Positions 22,417 to 31,085 are shown, counted from the first letter of the stretch. The stretch: DNA of 36,126 bases from Bacteroidaceae bacterium (GCA_017529865.1 JAFXNA010000025.1:1-36126), one strand, 5' to 3'. Translations and numbers: made by a program. The notes: generated by a model not told the origin, from the letters alone.

Positions 22417-24945
22417 TTATAGCGACGGAGCCTTCCATGTCGCGGCCTTGAGTGTGGGCGACGTGGCGCGGACGGTGACGGGGCCGGTCTGCTGTGTGGA
22501 GCGGAGGATGAGGAGCAGCTGACCCTTGTAGAGGTGGTTGGGGTTGACGGTCATCAGCTGGTCGGTGTAGTGGTCGCCGTTGTCGATGGCCTGGATGGTG
22601 GCCTCGCCCTGCACATCTATCTTCACTTCGTCGGCAGCCGTGGGGACCTTCTGTCCCTTGGAATCGACGGCGTAGATATGGAGAAAACGGAGAACAGAAG
22701 ACCGGCCGGCCCCTCTCTGTCCTACGGACATCTCCCCCGAGGGGGAGAGGCCATTCGGATGGTTACGGCCAGAGTCACCTCCCCCTCGGGGGAGGTTGGG
22801 AGAGGGGCTGCTATTGGGGAGGGTCTCTTCTGCCTCAATCACCAACTTCACGGCCTTGCCCGTCGTCTTCAGCTCATGCCGTGCCACTTCCTTACCGGCT
22901 GTGCGGGCAATGGCGAGGATGGTGCCGCCCTGTCCGTAGTCCACGTCGTTCCATAGGATGCGGTTCTTGCCCTTGCCTGTTCCGTCGTTGCGCTTCGTGC
23001 CGAGTGAGCGGCCGTTGACGAAGAGTTCGGCCTCGTCGGCATTGGTGTAGACGTAGACGTTCTGGAGGGAACCGGCCTTGCGGTTCCAGTGCGACGAGAT
23101 GAAGGTGGTGCCGACGAGATTGTCGTTCCACATCATCTCCTCGCCCTTGCCGTCCTGCACACCGATACGGCAGATGGGTTCGTCGGTCATCGCGCTGCGG
23201 ATGAGCCACGCCTGCGGATAGGGGTCGAGGTTATGGCTGAAGAACGAGTAGTTCCAGCCCTTCTTGGGCCATCCGTTCGACTCGCCCCAGTACTCCACGG
23301 CGCCCCAGTAGGCAAGGCCCACCATTTTCTGTCGGTCCATGCCCTCCCAAGGTCCGAGCAGGTCGTTCACCGTGGCCTCGCTCTGGTAGATGATGAGGTC
23401 GGGATTGTGCTCGAGATAGCCTTGGTAGGCCGGGTACTGGTAATTGTAGGCGGCGATGTCGGTGACGCACGACAGCTCGGGCGGGGTGAAGTTGCCCTCC
23501 CACTCGGGGTCGTTGCGGATAGCATTGGCCCGGGCGGGGAACATAGCCACCATGGTCAGTCGCGTGGGGTCGTAGCGCTCGGCCAGCACCTTCATCAGCC
23601 GGTAGGTAGTGATGCCCCAGTCGCCTGTAGGCAGTCCTGCCCAGCCCTCATTGATCTGGAGTTCGTTGCCGAAGCTCCAAAGGATGACGCTCGGGTGGTT
23701 GCGGTCGCGGCGAATCCATTCGGTCTCGACCTTGTACCATATCTGGTCGAACGGTTTCGCCGCCACCCAATTGTCGCCACCCTGCTGCCACTTGTCGAAC
23801 AGCTCGTCGGTGATGAGGATGCCGTAACGGTCGGCCAACCGCAGGAACGACTCGGAGTAAGGGTTGTGCGAGGTGCGGATGTGGTTGTAGCCGAACTCCT
23901 TCAGCCGACGCATCAGGCGCTCCTCGGCATCGGGGAAGGCGGCAGCACCCAACGCCCCGAGGTCGTGATGGTTGGCAATGCCACGGAGGAACACCTTCTT
24001 TCCATTGAGCTTGAAGCCCTCGTCCTTGGTGAACTCGATGGTGCGGATGCCGAACAAGTCCTCTACCCTATCGATGACCTCGCCGTCCTTCCGCAGGATG
24101 ACCTCGGCACGATAGAGATTCGGCGTCTCGCACGACCAGAGCTGCGGATTGCGGACCGTCAGCAGCGGCATCTTCACCTCGTTGACCGCCAGCTTGATGT
24201 ACTTCGGCACATCACAATGCCCCTCGGCCACGAGGCTGCCGTCGGGCGCATAGATACGGCTATCCAATGTCATGTCGAACCGCTGGGCACGCGCCCCTTC
24301 GATCTCGACCTGCAACTGCACGTCGGCAGCCGAGGCCGTAATGTTGGGCGTGGTGATATAGAGACCGTGGCGAGTGACACAGACAGGGTTCATGGTGTAG
24401 ATGTGCACGTCGCGGAACAGACCGCCGCCCGTGTACCAGCGCGACTTGCCGCCGTCGGCCAGGATGGACAGGACGGTGACGATGTTCTCCTCGCCGTACT
24501 TCAGGTAGCGGCTGATGTCGAACTCCGCACCGAGGTAGCCGTAGTCAATCTCTCCGAGCCGGTGCCCGTTGATCCAGATGACGGCACTGGTCATTACGCC
24601 TTCGAAGTCGAGCACCACCTTGCGCCCCTTCCAAGCCTCATCGGCCCGGAAGTGCTTCTGGTAGCAGGCATCGGTGAAGCCCTTGAAGCCGCGAGCCGGA
24701 CTTCCCATTCGCTCCCAAGGGAGTTCCATCTGGTAGTCGTGCGGAATGTCGAGCGTGCGCCAACCTGTGTCGTCCATCACCCCCTCCACCTTTATCGAGG
24801 GGTCGTCCAGCAGGCGGAACTTCCACCCGTAGTCCAGTAACAATCTCGTGCGCTCCTGGGCGGCAAGCGTGGAGCGTGAAGCATGAAGCGCGAAGAGGCA
24901 GAACGATAGGACGGCTGCCAGGAATAAAGTTGCTTTGTGTTTCAT
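22417..24945 (-). CDS. Exported glycoside hydrolase family 2 enzyme (beta-galactosidase-like) with an in-frame repeat insertion
   Basis: From the ATG at 24945 (842 residues): a signal peptide (KATLFLAAVLSFCLFALHA), a GH2 sugar-binding jelly roll (about 40-185), an immunoglobulin-like domain (to about 300) and the TIM barrel. The general acid/base is probably Glu428 in WSFGNE and the nucleophile Glu523 in YQSEA. C-terminal beta domains follow. At about 712-748 a stretch SPSPNLPRGGGDS...SPSGEMSVGQRGAG is encoded by the palindromic repeat at 22709-22808 and nearly matches the second queA insert. The TTG at 24951 is rejected in favour of the ATG that opens the signal peptide. Substrate is probably a beta-linked plant or host glycan. 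Confidence 0.92.
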   Translation of the reverse strand: MKHKATLFLAAVLSFCLFALHASRSTLAAQERTRLLLDYGWKFRLLDDPSIKVEGVMDDTGWRTLDIPHDYQMELPWERMGSPARGFKGFTDACYQKHFRADEAWKGRKVVLDFEGVMTSAVIWINGHRLGEIDYGYLGAEFDISRYLKYGEENIVTVLSILADGGKSRWYTGGGLFRDVHIYTMNPVCVTRHGLYITTPNITASAADVQLQVEIEGARAQRFDMTLDSRIYAPDGSLVAEGHCDVPKYIKLAVNEVKMPLLTVRNPQLWSCETPNLYRAEVILRKDGEVIDRVEDLFGIRTIEFTKDEGFKLNGKKVFLRGIANHHDLGALGAAAFPDAEERLMRRLKEFGYNHIRTSHNPYSESFLRLADRYGILITDELFDKWQQGGDNWVAAKPFDQIWYKVETEWIRRDRNHPSVILWSFGNELQINEGWAGLPTGDWGITTYRLMKVLAERYDPTRLTMVAMFPARANAIRNDPEWEGNFTPPELSCVTDIAAYNYQYPAYQGYLEHNPDLIIYQSEATVNDLLGPWEGMDRQKMVGLAYWGAVEYWGESNGWPKKGWNYSFFSHNLDPYPQAWLIRSAMTDEPICRIGVQDGKGEEMMWNDNLVGTTFISSHWNRKAGSLQNVYVYTNADEAELFVNGRSLGTKRNDGTGKGKNRILWNDVDYGQGGTILAIARTAGKEVARHELKTTGKAVKLVIEAEETLPNSSPSPNLPRGGGDSGRNHPNGLSPSGEMSVGQRGAGRSSVLRFLHIYAVDSKGQKVPTAADEVKIDVQGEATIQAIDNGDHYTDQLMTVNPNHLYKGQLLLILRSTQQTGPVTVRATSPTLKAATWKAPSL
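22709..22808 (-). repeat. Complete GC-rich palindromic repeat inside the GH2 gene
   Basis: GCCCCTCTC (22709-22717) and GAGAGGGGC (22800-22808) are perfect terminal inverted repeats around hairpins CTCCCCCGAGGGGGAG and CCTCCCCCTCGGGGGAGG. It is the inverse complement of the queA element with a longer centre (100 versus 91 bp between matching ends). Relative to the host gene it has the same orientation and frame as in queA. Confidence 0.85.
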
Positions 24946-24952
24946 GTGCAAT

Positions 24953-24979
24953 AAAAAACCCCTCCCCGACAGGGAGGGG
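24953..24979 (-). terminator. Terminator-like hairpin after the large secreted protein gene, just before the GH2 start
   Basis: Minus-strand CCCCTCCC-TGTCG-GGGAGGGG with a TTTTTT tail follows the stop at 24999 by about 20 bases. The tail ends only seven bases before the GH2 ATG, so it may attenuate rather than fully separate the two genes. The stem resembles one arm of the palindromic repeat family. Confidence 0.8.
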
Positions 24980-24998
24980 CTTATTAACTAACTAGGTT

Positions 24999-27485
24999 TT
25001 ACTTCATCAATATCTTCTTGCCATCTTGGATATAGAGACCCTTGGTTGGCTGCTTCACTTCGCGACCGGCGATGTCGTAGATACGTCCGTCCTTCTTGCC
25101 AGCTTCGATACCCTTCACTGCAGAGTCCTCGTTGCCGACGGTGATGTTGAACGCATAGTACTTGTTGTTGTACTTCACATAGATCACGGTCGTGTAGACG
25201 TTGTTCACGTTAGCATCGTCAATCACCCATGAGCGGATAGTACCATCAACGAAACCTACGCTGAAGGTTGCTTCTTCCATCGTGGCAACGGCCTCGCCCT
25301 TCTCATTGAAGTAGAATCCGTACATGTCGTCGAAGTTGTCGGAAGTGAGTTCGCCTGACGCATCGAATACCATCCAAGTACCCTCGCTCAGCAGGTCGTC
25401 CTCGCTACATACGAGTTCCTCGCAGCAGCGATTGAGATTGAGTGACACTTCGTCGAAGTCATCGCCCTCAGGATTACGTGCATTGAGCACGAGGTCCTCC
25501 TCAGCCACAGGCTTGATCTCTACGATCTCCTCGACGAACTTCAGCGTCACGTTCAGCTTCAATGCCTTACCCTCCCAAAGGTTCACGAGGTAGAAGGTAC
25601 CAGTGCTGTACTCGCCTGGCTGACGGAAGCCAGGAACAGTGAACCAGTGGATGTAGCTCTCGTAGTACCACATAGCGAAGGCACCGTCGCCAGCGTAGCT
25701 TGCAGCGTAAGCATAGTGGTTCTCGTCCTCAGGTGACATCCAGAAACCACCGCCTCCGTAAGTTGTTGCCTCTGATACGGTATAATAATCAGTGATGCTT
25801 CCATCGGCCGTCACACCATAGAGCGTACCGGCAGTACCGCCCAGCATCATCTCTGCATCCTGCATGAAGGTCGTTCCGATTTCCCAAGCTGATGCTGACG
25901 GCACGAGCTTCACGGTCATGTCGTAGTCAATCACCTCACATGTCTCGAAGGTGTACTGAGGACTCATCACCTTCATGTCGACAACCACCTCATAGTAGTG
26001 CGAGCCGTCGACCACGAAGTAGAGAGAACCCGAGCAAACCTCGCCGCCCTTGAAGGCATTAGGCTTGTTGCCCAGACCCATCACAGAGTCAGCGTCAAAG
26101 TAGTCCACATAGAACACAGCGTTGTCATACGACTGCACGATACCATCTTGTGTCATCCAGAAACCATGAACGTGGTTCTCGTCGCTGTTGTCAGCCGTAT
26201 ACGAGGTAGTGATGCCACCGGCAGCATTGTTACCCGTCAGCACGAAGTCGGCAGCCGTCACCTCCTTGCCCATCGCCTCAGTGAAGAGAGCAGCGATAGA
26301 GTCAAGGTTGAGGTCTAAGTATTCCAGGTCGAGCCAAGTCTTCCTTGGATCACGATCGTTGACAGTCCAAGTCTGGCTGCCCACCTTCGTCAGGTCAGTA
26401 ATCGGAGTCATGTTAGGGATGGTGAGCGACAGATGCAGGATGTATGCATTATCACCATAGACAAAGTAGACGTCGCCGTAGCGGGTCTGACCCGGCTTCA
26501 TGGCATTCAGTGTCTGACCGATACCGCAATACAGCCACTGGCCGTTCTCGTCGTCCACATACTGCATGCCCATGATCCAGAAGATGTTATTATCGCGATA
26601 CAGACCGTTGCGGCACTCCATGCTCTCCTCTTCCTCGCCCTCGAACTGCACACCTCCACAGAAATAGAATCCAGGAGCAGGTACGGCACCACCATTGTTG
26701 GTCAGCTCGCCCCAGTTGTTCGTCTCCTCATTGAAGGTCTTCACGTGAAGCATATCCTTGAACACTTCCCCCATGTACTCGCTGGTCATACCCAGTGCAT
26801 CAGCCACGCCGTTGAGAGGAATCCAATAGTAATTCGATCCCCACTCGTCGCTTGCAGGCTTCAATTCCTGAGTGATAGGGAAATCTGTCTCACCCACGAT
26901 ATTCAACTTAGAAAGGTCGGTCTGAGGCTCCTTGTCAATCCCATCCGGATAATCCACCGTGAAGGTAAACTCAAAGGTAGCCTTGCCTCCGTTCAGGTTG
27001 ATTGACACGATGCCGTGAGCAGTCACTCCTTTCGGGAATGCATTCGAAGGAACCTGACAAACAGTGAACGAAAGGCGGTCCTCAGTGATATCCCATTCGT
27101 GGATATATACACCCCAGATAGAAAGAGGATTCTGAAAATAAGTATAGTTACCATCCTTGTCCATTTCCCATCCGCCCCACTGTTCTGTATGGGGTTCCCC
27201 AATCGGAGGCTGTGGATTTGAAGAGTCGACACCAAAGAAACCATCATAATGATAGTCATTCGAGTTCGTTGCTTTCGCGGCACGTTCATCCAAATAATCA
27301 ACTAACTGACCTGGTGTACACTCCAATTGGGCAGCCACCTCCTTAATCGAGAAATCGACGTCAATACCCTCTGTCCAGTTAAAACGCTGAACATCGTGAA
27401 CATCTGCCTTAAACTGTGCCTTCATGCCAAGCGACGCCAGCATCATGACACTCAATAAAAACGTAAACATTCTTTTCATAAGCAT
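24999..27485 (-). CDS. Large secreted modular protein of unknown function with a C-terminal sorting-like tail
   Basis: From the ATG at 27485 (828 residues; ATG 27479 is equally possible) a signal peptide MKRMFTFLLSVMMLASLGMKAQ is followed by several acidic, Trp/Tyr/Gly-rich beta modules. These share a phrase pattern of an LNLN/LDLNLD-type strand, then GFW/GFYF and EGxVxxx, reminiscent of DUF4859-type proteins next to glycosidases. The last 30 residues (GRIYDIAGREVKQPTKGLYI, then GKKILMK) resemble Bacteroidetes C-terminal sorting or anchoring tails. It is upstream of the GH2 gene, so a surface glycan-binding partner is plausible. A TTG at 27557 is rejected because it overlaps the promoter. Confidence 0.8.
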   Translation of the reverse strand: MLMKRMFTFLLSVMMLASLGMKAQFKADVHDVQRFNWTEGIDVDFSIKEVAAQLECTPGQLVDYLDERAAKATNSNDYHYDGFFGVDSSNPQPPIGEPHTEQWGGWEMDKDGNYTYFQNPLSIWGVYIHEWDITEDRLSFTVCQVPSNAFPKGVTAHGIVSINLNGGKATFEFTFTVDYPDGIDKEPQTDLSKLNIVGETDFPITQELKPASDEWGSNYYWIPLNGVADALGMTSEYMGEVFKDMLHVKTFNEETNNWGELTNNGGAVPAPGFYFCGGVQFEGEEEESMECRNGLYRDNNIFWIMGMQYVDDENGQWLYCGIGQTLNAMKPGQTRYGDVYFVYGDNAYILHLSLTIPNMTPITDLTKVGSQTWTVNDRDPRKTWLDLEYLDLNLDSIAALFTEAMGKEVTAADFVLTGNNAAGGITTSYTADNSDENHVHGFWMTQDGIVQSYDNAVFYVDYFDADSVMGLGNKPNAFKGGEVCSGSLYFVVDGSHYYEVVVDMKVMSPQYTFETCEVIDYDMTVKLVPSASAWEIGTTFMQDAEMMLGGTAGTLYGVTADGSITDYYTVSEATTYGGGGFWMSPEDENHYAYAASYAGDGAFAMWYYESYIHWFTVPGFRQPGEYSTGTFYLVNLWEGKALKLNVTLKFVEEIVEIKPVAEEDLVLNARNPEGDDFDEVSLNLNRCCEELVCSEDDLLSEGTWMVFDASGELTSDNFDDMYGFYFNEKGEAVATMEEATFSVGFVDGTIRSWVIDDANVNNVYTTVIYVKYNNKYYAFNITVGNEDSAVKGIEAGKKDGRIYDIAGREVKQPTKGLYIQDGKKILMK

Positions 27486-27526
27486 CTCATTATTAGTGTT
27501 AGTTATAAAGATTGATTTTTCGGTGT

Positions 27527-27558
27527 CAAAGGTACGATTTATTATTGAAACAACCAAA
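27527..27558 (-). promoter_or_regulatory. Promoter of the large secreted protein gene
   Basis: On the minus strand TTTG (27555-27558), 20 bases, then TACCTTTG (27527-27534), leaving a leader of about 35-40 bases. Confidence 0.85.
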
Positions 27559-27617
27559 TCTTTTTGCCATTATTTCTAATAAGCAGACAAAATGTAACAG
27601 AATCGTAACACGTTTTC

Positions 27618-27649
27618 TTTCCTCAGGTCGGAGATTATGCGTAACTTTG
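27618..27649 (+). promoter_or_regulatory. Promoter of the Na/phosphate cotransporter gene
   Basis: TTTC (27618-27621), 20 bases, then TAACTTTG (27642-27649), about 20 bases before the ATG at 27671. It is divergent from the promoter at 27527. Confidence 0.7.
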
Positions 27650-27670
27650 CAGCGCATAAAGAAAAAGTAT

Positions 27671-29428
27671 ATGATAGGATTATTTGACTGGATGGACGAA
27701 ACGACACGACAGACGTTCTTCATCGCATTTACATTGTTAGGCTCGTTAGCCCTGTTGGTTTTTGGTATGAAAATGATGAGCGAGACGCTCCAGAAGATGG
27801 CAGGACCAGGATTGCGACATGTTTTGGGACGCATGACCACCAACCGCTTTACAGGTATGCTAACGGGTGTTGTAGTAACCAGCGCAGTGCAAAGTTCAAC
27901 TGCGACAACCGTGATGACGGTATCGTTTGTCAACGCAGGACTGCTGACCCTTGCTCAGGCCATCAGCATCATCATGGGAGCCAATATCGGCACCACGCTC
28001 ACCGCCTGGATCATGTCGGCAGGATTCTTGTCATTCAATGTGACCGACTTCGTGTGGCCCGCATTCGTGCTGGCGCTCATCCTGATATACAGGAAACGTC
28101 AGGCCAATATCGGATACTTCCTCTTCGGCATCGCATTCATGTTCCTCGGCTTGGGGACACTTCGTCAGACAGGCACCGATATGCGATTGGGCGAACAGCA
28201 GGCCGTGCTCGATTTCTTCGCCTCGTTCGATCCCCAAAGCTACCTCACCACCTTATTATTTTTATTGATAGGTGGAGTACTGACCATGTGTGTCCAGTCG
28301 TCTGCAGCCGTTATGGCCATTACGATGATTCTATGCTCGAGCGGAGCACTCCCCATCTATCAGGGTATCGCATTGGTGATGGGTGAGAATATCGGCACAA
28401 CCGTCACCTCGAACCTTGCCGCCCTGACCGCCTCGACCCAAGCACGCCGCGCAGCCTTTGCTCACATGTTCTTCAACCTCTTTGGCGTATGTTGGATGAT
28501 GATTGTGTTCCATCCGTTCGTCGATATGGTCTGCAACCTTGTGGGCTACGACACTGAATTGACTCGCGAGGCAGGCGAGACATTGTTCCTGGCCAATGCA
28601 GCCAAACTGAGCATCGTGCTAGCAGCATTCCACACCTGCTTCAATGTTGCCAATACACTGATTCTCATCGGCTTCATCCCTCAGATTGAAAAGATCGTTT
28701 GTGCAGTCATCAAACCCAAGAACACAGATAAAGGCAAGAGCGAAGACGACGACCCAACCCGTCTGGTATATATCGAAGGCGGTCTGATGCAAGCACCTGA
28801 AATCGCAGTACTGCAGGCACAGAAAGAGGTGGGCCACTATTCCGAGCGCACCACCCGCATGTTTGGCATGATTTCATCGATGCTCGAGCCAATGAACGAT
28901 GAGCAATTCGAGCAGATGTTTGAGCGAGTGGAGAAATATGAAGGCATTTCCGACCGCATGGAAATCGAGATTGCCAACTATCTGGGGAAAGTAAGCGGTG
29001 AGCGACTGAGCGACGACACGAAAGGGAAGATACGCTCTATGATGCGCCAGATAGGCGAGATAGAAAGTATTGGCGACTCGTTCTACAACCTGGCACGTAC
29101 CCTCAATCGTCAGCGCAAGCAGAAAGAGATGTTTACAGAAGGTCAGCTGCAGAACGTCCATCAGATGATGAATCTCGTCGAGGCTGCCATCATACAGATG
29201 AACCTTGTGCTGCAAGGCAGGAAAGAAGACTACACTGTGGACGAGACCTATCGCATCGAAAACGAAATCAACCTGATGCGCGACCGACTCAAGGCCGACA
29301 ACATCAATGCCATCAATGCTCGCGAGTACAGTTATGCTCTCGCAACCCACTATTCTGACTTTATCAGCGAATGTGAACACCTTGGAGACTATATTGTTAA
29401 CGTTGTAGAGGCGCGATTTGGAAAATAA
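27671..29428 (+). CDS. Na+/phosphate cotransporter with a C-terminal PhoU-like domain
   Basis: From the ATG at 27671 the protein has 585 residues. It contains the two inverted repeats of the NaPi-II family: QSS at 74-76 with GANIGTT at 103-109, and QSS at 209-211 with GENIGTT at 238-244, embedded in eight or more membrane helices. Residues from about 400 are helical and charged like PhoU. The family exports or imports phosphate with sodium, and the PhoU-like tail probably regulates it. Codons upstream of 27671 overlap the promoter and are not coding. A PhoB/PhoR-like pair follows. Confidence 0.92.
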   Translation: MIGLFDWMDETTRQTFFIAFTLLGSLALLVFGMKMMSETLQKMAGPGLRHVLGRMTTNRFTGMLTGVVVTSAVQSSTATTVMTVSFVNAGLLTLAQAISIIMGANIGTTLTAWIMSAGFLSFNVTDFVWPAFVLALILIYRKRQANIGYFLFGIAFMFLGLGTLRQTGTDMRLGEQQAVLDFFASFDPQSYLTTLLFLLIGGVLTMCVQSSAAVMAITMILCSSGALPIYQGIALVMGENIGTTVTSNLAALTASTQARRAAFAHMFFNLFGVCWMMIVFHPFVDMVCNLVGYDTELTREAGETLFLANAAKLSIVLAAFHTCFNVANTLILIGFIPQIEKIVCAVIKPKNTDKGKSEDDDPTRLVYIEGGLMQAPEIAVLQAQKEVGHYSERTTRMFGMISSMLEPMNDEQFEQMFERVEKYEGISDRMEIEIANYLGKVSGERLSDDTKGKIRSMMRQIGEIESIGDSFYNLARTLNRQRKQKEMFTEGQLQNVHQMMNLVEAAIIQMNLVLQGRKEDYTVDETYRIENEINLMRDRLKADNINAINAREYSYALATHYSDFISECEHLGDYIVNVVEARFGK

Positions 29429-29432
29429 TTCG

Positions 29433-29440
29433 TACCTTTG
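29433..29440 (+). promoter_or_regulatory. -7 box TACCTTTG directly before the response regulator gene
   Basis: TACCTTTG ends five bases before the ATG at 29446, so the transcript would be nearly leaderless. No TTTG lies at the -33 distance; the nearest is only 12 bases away (29417-29420). Confidence 0.6.
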
Positions 29441-29445
29441 CACCC

Positions 29446-30117
29446 ATGAAGCAACGCATCCTGGTAGTCGACGATGAGCACGACTTGTGCGAAATTCTGC
29501 GTTTCAACCTCGAAACGGCAGGATACGAAGTTGTTGTGGCATATTCGGCAGAAGAAGTCCAAGCCCATGATGTGACTCGCTTCCAATTGATACTGCTCGA
29601 CGTCATGATGCCAGGCATATCGGGCTTCGAGCTGGCGAGGCAGCTCAAGTCATCAGAGCGTACAGCCGGCATCCCCATCATCTTCCTCACAGCCAAAGAC
29701 ACAGAAGAAGACACATTGCACGGCTTCGAACTCGGAGCAGACGACTACGTTGCCAAACCATTTTCCCTGCGCGAAGTTCTGGCTCGTGTCAAGGTGGTGC
29801 TGGGACGCAGCACCTCTCATGCCAACGAAATCCGTTTCCACAACCTCTACATGGATGTGCAGTCACGCAGAGTAACTCTCAACGGACAGGACGTAGACCT
29901 CACCAAGACAGAATTCAGCATCCTCCACCTCCTGCTGACCCATCAAGGCCATATTTTCACCCGCAGCGAACTGATTGAGCAGGTGTGGCCGGCCGATGTA
30001 GTGGTGAGCGAACGAACAGTCGATGTGAATCTCACCCGTCTTCGTAAGAAAATCGGAGAATATGCATCATGCATTTGCAACAAAACCGGCTTTGGCTACT
30101 ACTTTGAAGGAGTATGA
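29446..30117 (+). CDS. OmpR/PhoB-type response regulator
   Basis: The 223-residue protein has a receiver domain with acidic pocket Asp9/Asp10, phosphoacceptor Asp52 (LLDVMMPG), Thr82 and Lys104. A winged-helix DNA-binding domain follows (about 125-222; LTKTEFSILHLLL, SERTVDVNLTRLRKKIG). It overlaps the kinase gene by ATGA. Its place after a phosphate transporter makes a PhoB-like role plausible, but the regulon is not proven. Confidence 0.94.
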   Translation: MKQRILVVDDEHDLCEILRFNLETAGYEVVVAYSAEEVQAHDVTRFQLILLDVMMPGISGFELARQLKSSERTAGIPIIFLTAKDTEEDTLHGFELGADDYVAKPFSLREVLARVKVVLGRSTSHANEIRFHNLYMDVQSRRVTLNGQDVDLTKTEFSILHLLLTHQGHIFTRSELIEQVWPADVVVSERTVDVNLTRLRKKIGEYASCICNKTGFGYYFEGV

Positions 30118-31040
30118 AAAAACGTAAACTGACAGAAGGACGCAAAATGTTTCTGAGCGTGATGGTCATCTTTGCCCTCTACGCCATCTTCTTCATTCTC
30201 TTCGAAGACTACGACCGCAGCCATCTGCAGCCTTTCAACGAAGCAAGCGACTGGCACTTGCTGATATTCTCCTTCGTGGTAATGGGAGGGCTTGCCTGGC
30301 TCTTGCATCGCTATTCCCACCGTATGGACGAACGTATCAGTCGTGAGCAGACAGAGAAAGAAAACAAAATGCGCCGCGAGCTCACCCACAACATTGCCCA
30401 CGAACTGAAAACCCCAGTAGCCAGCATTCTGGGCTATACAGAGACCCTGCTTGAGAACCCCGACATTTCACCAGAGATGCAGAAACAGTTTCTGGAGCGT
30501 ACCCACATTCAAGCCGAACGCCTCACAGCCCTGTTGAAAGACGTTTCGATGCTCAACCGCATGGACTACGCAGCCGAGCAGCTGAAATTCATGCGTGTCG
30601 ATATAGCAGAACTGGTAAAGGAAATCACCCAAGAGGTATCGCTGACCCTAGCAGAAAAACACATGATACTGAAAAACTACATGCCAGAAGATATTACCAT
30701 CAACGGCAACCCGATGTTGCTATACAGCATTTTCCGCAACCTGTTCGAAAACTCCATGAACTACGCAGGTGAAGGTACCCAAATCGAAATCTATGCCGAG
30801 CAGAGAGAAGACCATTGGGCATTCACCTTCAGCGACAACGGAAAAGGAATCGCTCCGCAGCACTTACCTCGCATCTTCGAACGCTTCTACCGCATCGACA
30901 AAGGGCGAAGTCGCACACTCGGAGGAACAGGACTCGGACTGGCTATCGTGAAAAATGCTGTAAAGATGCACGAAGGCACTATCGAGGCACGCGAAAGAGA
31001 AGGAGGCGGCCTCACGTTCCTCTTCACACTGCATAAATAA
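30114..31040 (+). CDS. Membrane sensor histidine kinase (PhoR-like)
   Basis: The 308-residue kinase has two membrane helices (about 12-30 and 48-64) with a short external loop, the H box AHELKTP with His96, an N box at Asn213 (NLFENSMNY), DNGKGI at 241-246 and GGTGLGLAI at 270-278. No PAS or HAMP domain is apparent between membrane and H box. It is the partner of the overlapping response regulator gene. The small sensory loop suggests sensing through a partner, possibly the PhoU-like domain of the upstream transporter. Confidence 0.94.
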   Translation: MKKRKLTEGRKMFLSVMVIFALYAIFFILFEDYDRSHLQPFNEASDWHLLIFSFVVMGGLAWLLHRYSHRMDERISREQTEKENKMRRELTHNIAHELKTPVASILGYTETLLENPDISPEMQKQFLERTHIQAERLTALLKDVSMLNRMDYAAEQLKFMRVDIAELVKEITQEVSLTLAEKHMILKNYMPEDITINGNPMLLYSIFRNLFENSMNYAGEGTQIEIYAEQREDHWAFTFSDNGKGIAPQHLPRIFERFYRIDKGRSRTLGGTGLGLAIVKNAVKMHEGTIEAREREGGGLTFLFTLHK

Positions 31041-31085
31041 GGAGTTAAAGGAGTTAGAGAAGTTAGAGAAGTTAAAGGAGTTAGA
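31041..31085 (+). repeat. 9-bp tandem repeat (GRAGTTARA) after the kinase gene
   Basis: Five contiguous 9-bp units start at the base after the stop codon: GGAGTTAAA, GGAGTTAGA, GAAGTTAGA, GAAGTTAAA, GGAGTTAGA. The words match those in the psd-pssA spacer. Confidence 0.85.

Noticed and set aside
23089..24840. Long plus-strand ORF (583 codons) opposite the GH2 gene
   Set aside because: It mirrors the codon bias of a GC-rich real gene with signal peptide and catalytic motifs on the other strand; its translation has no domain and is Val/Gly/Asp-biased.
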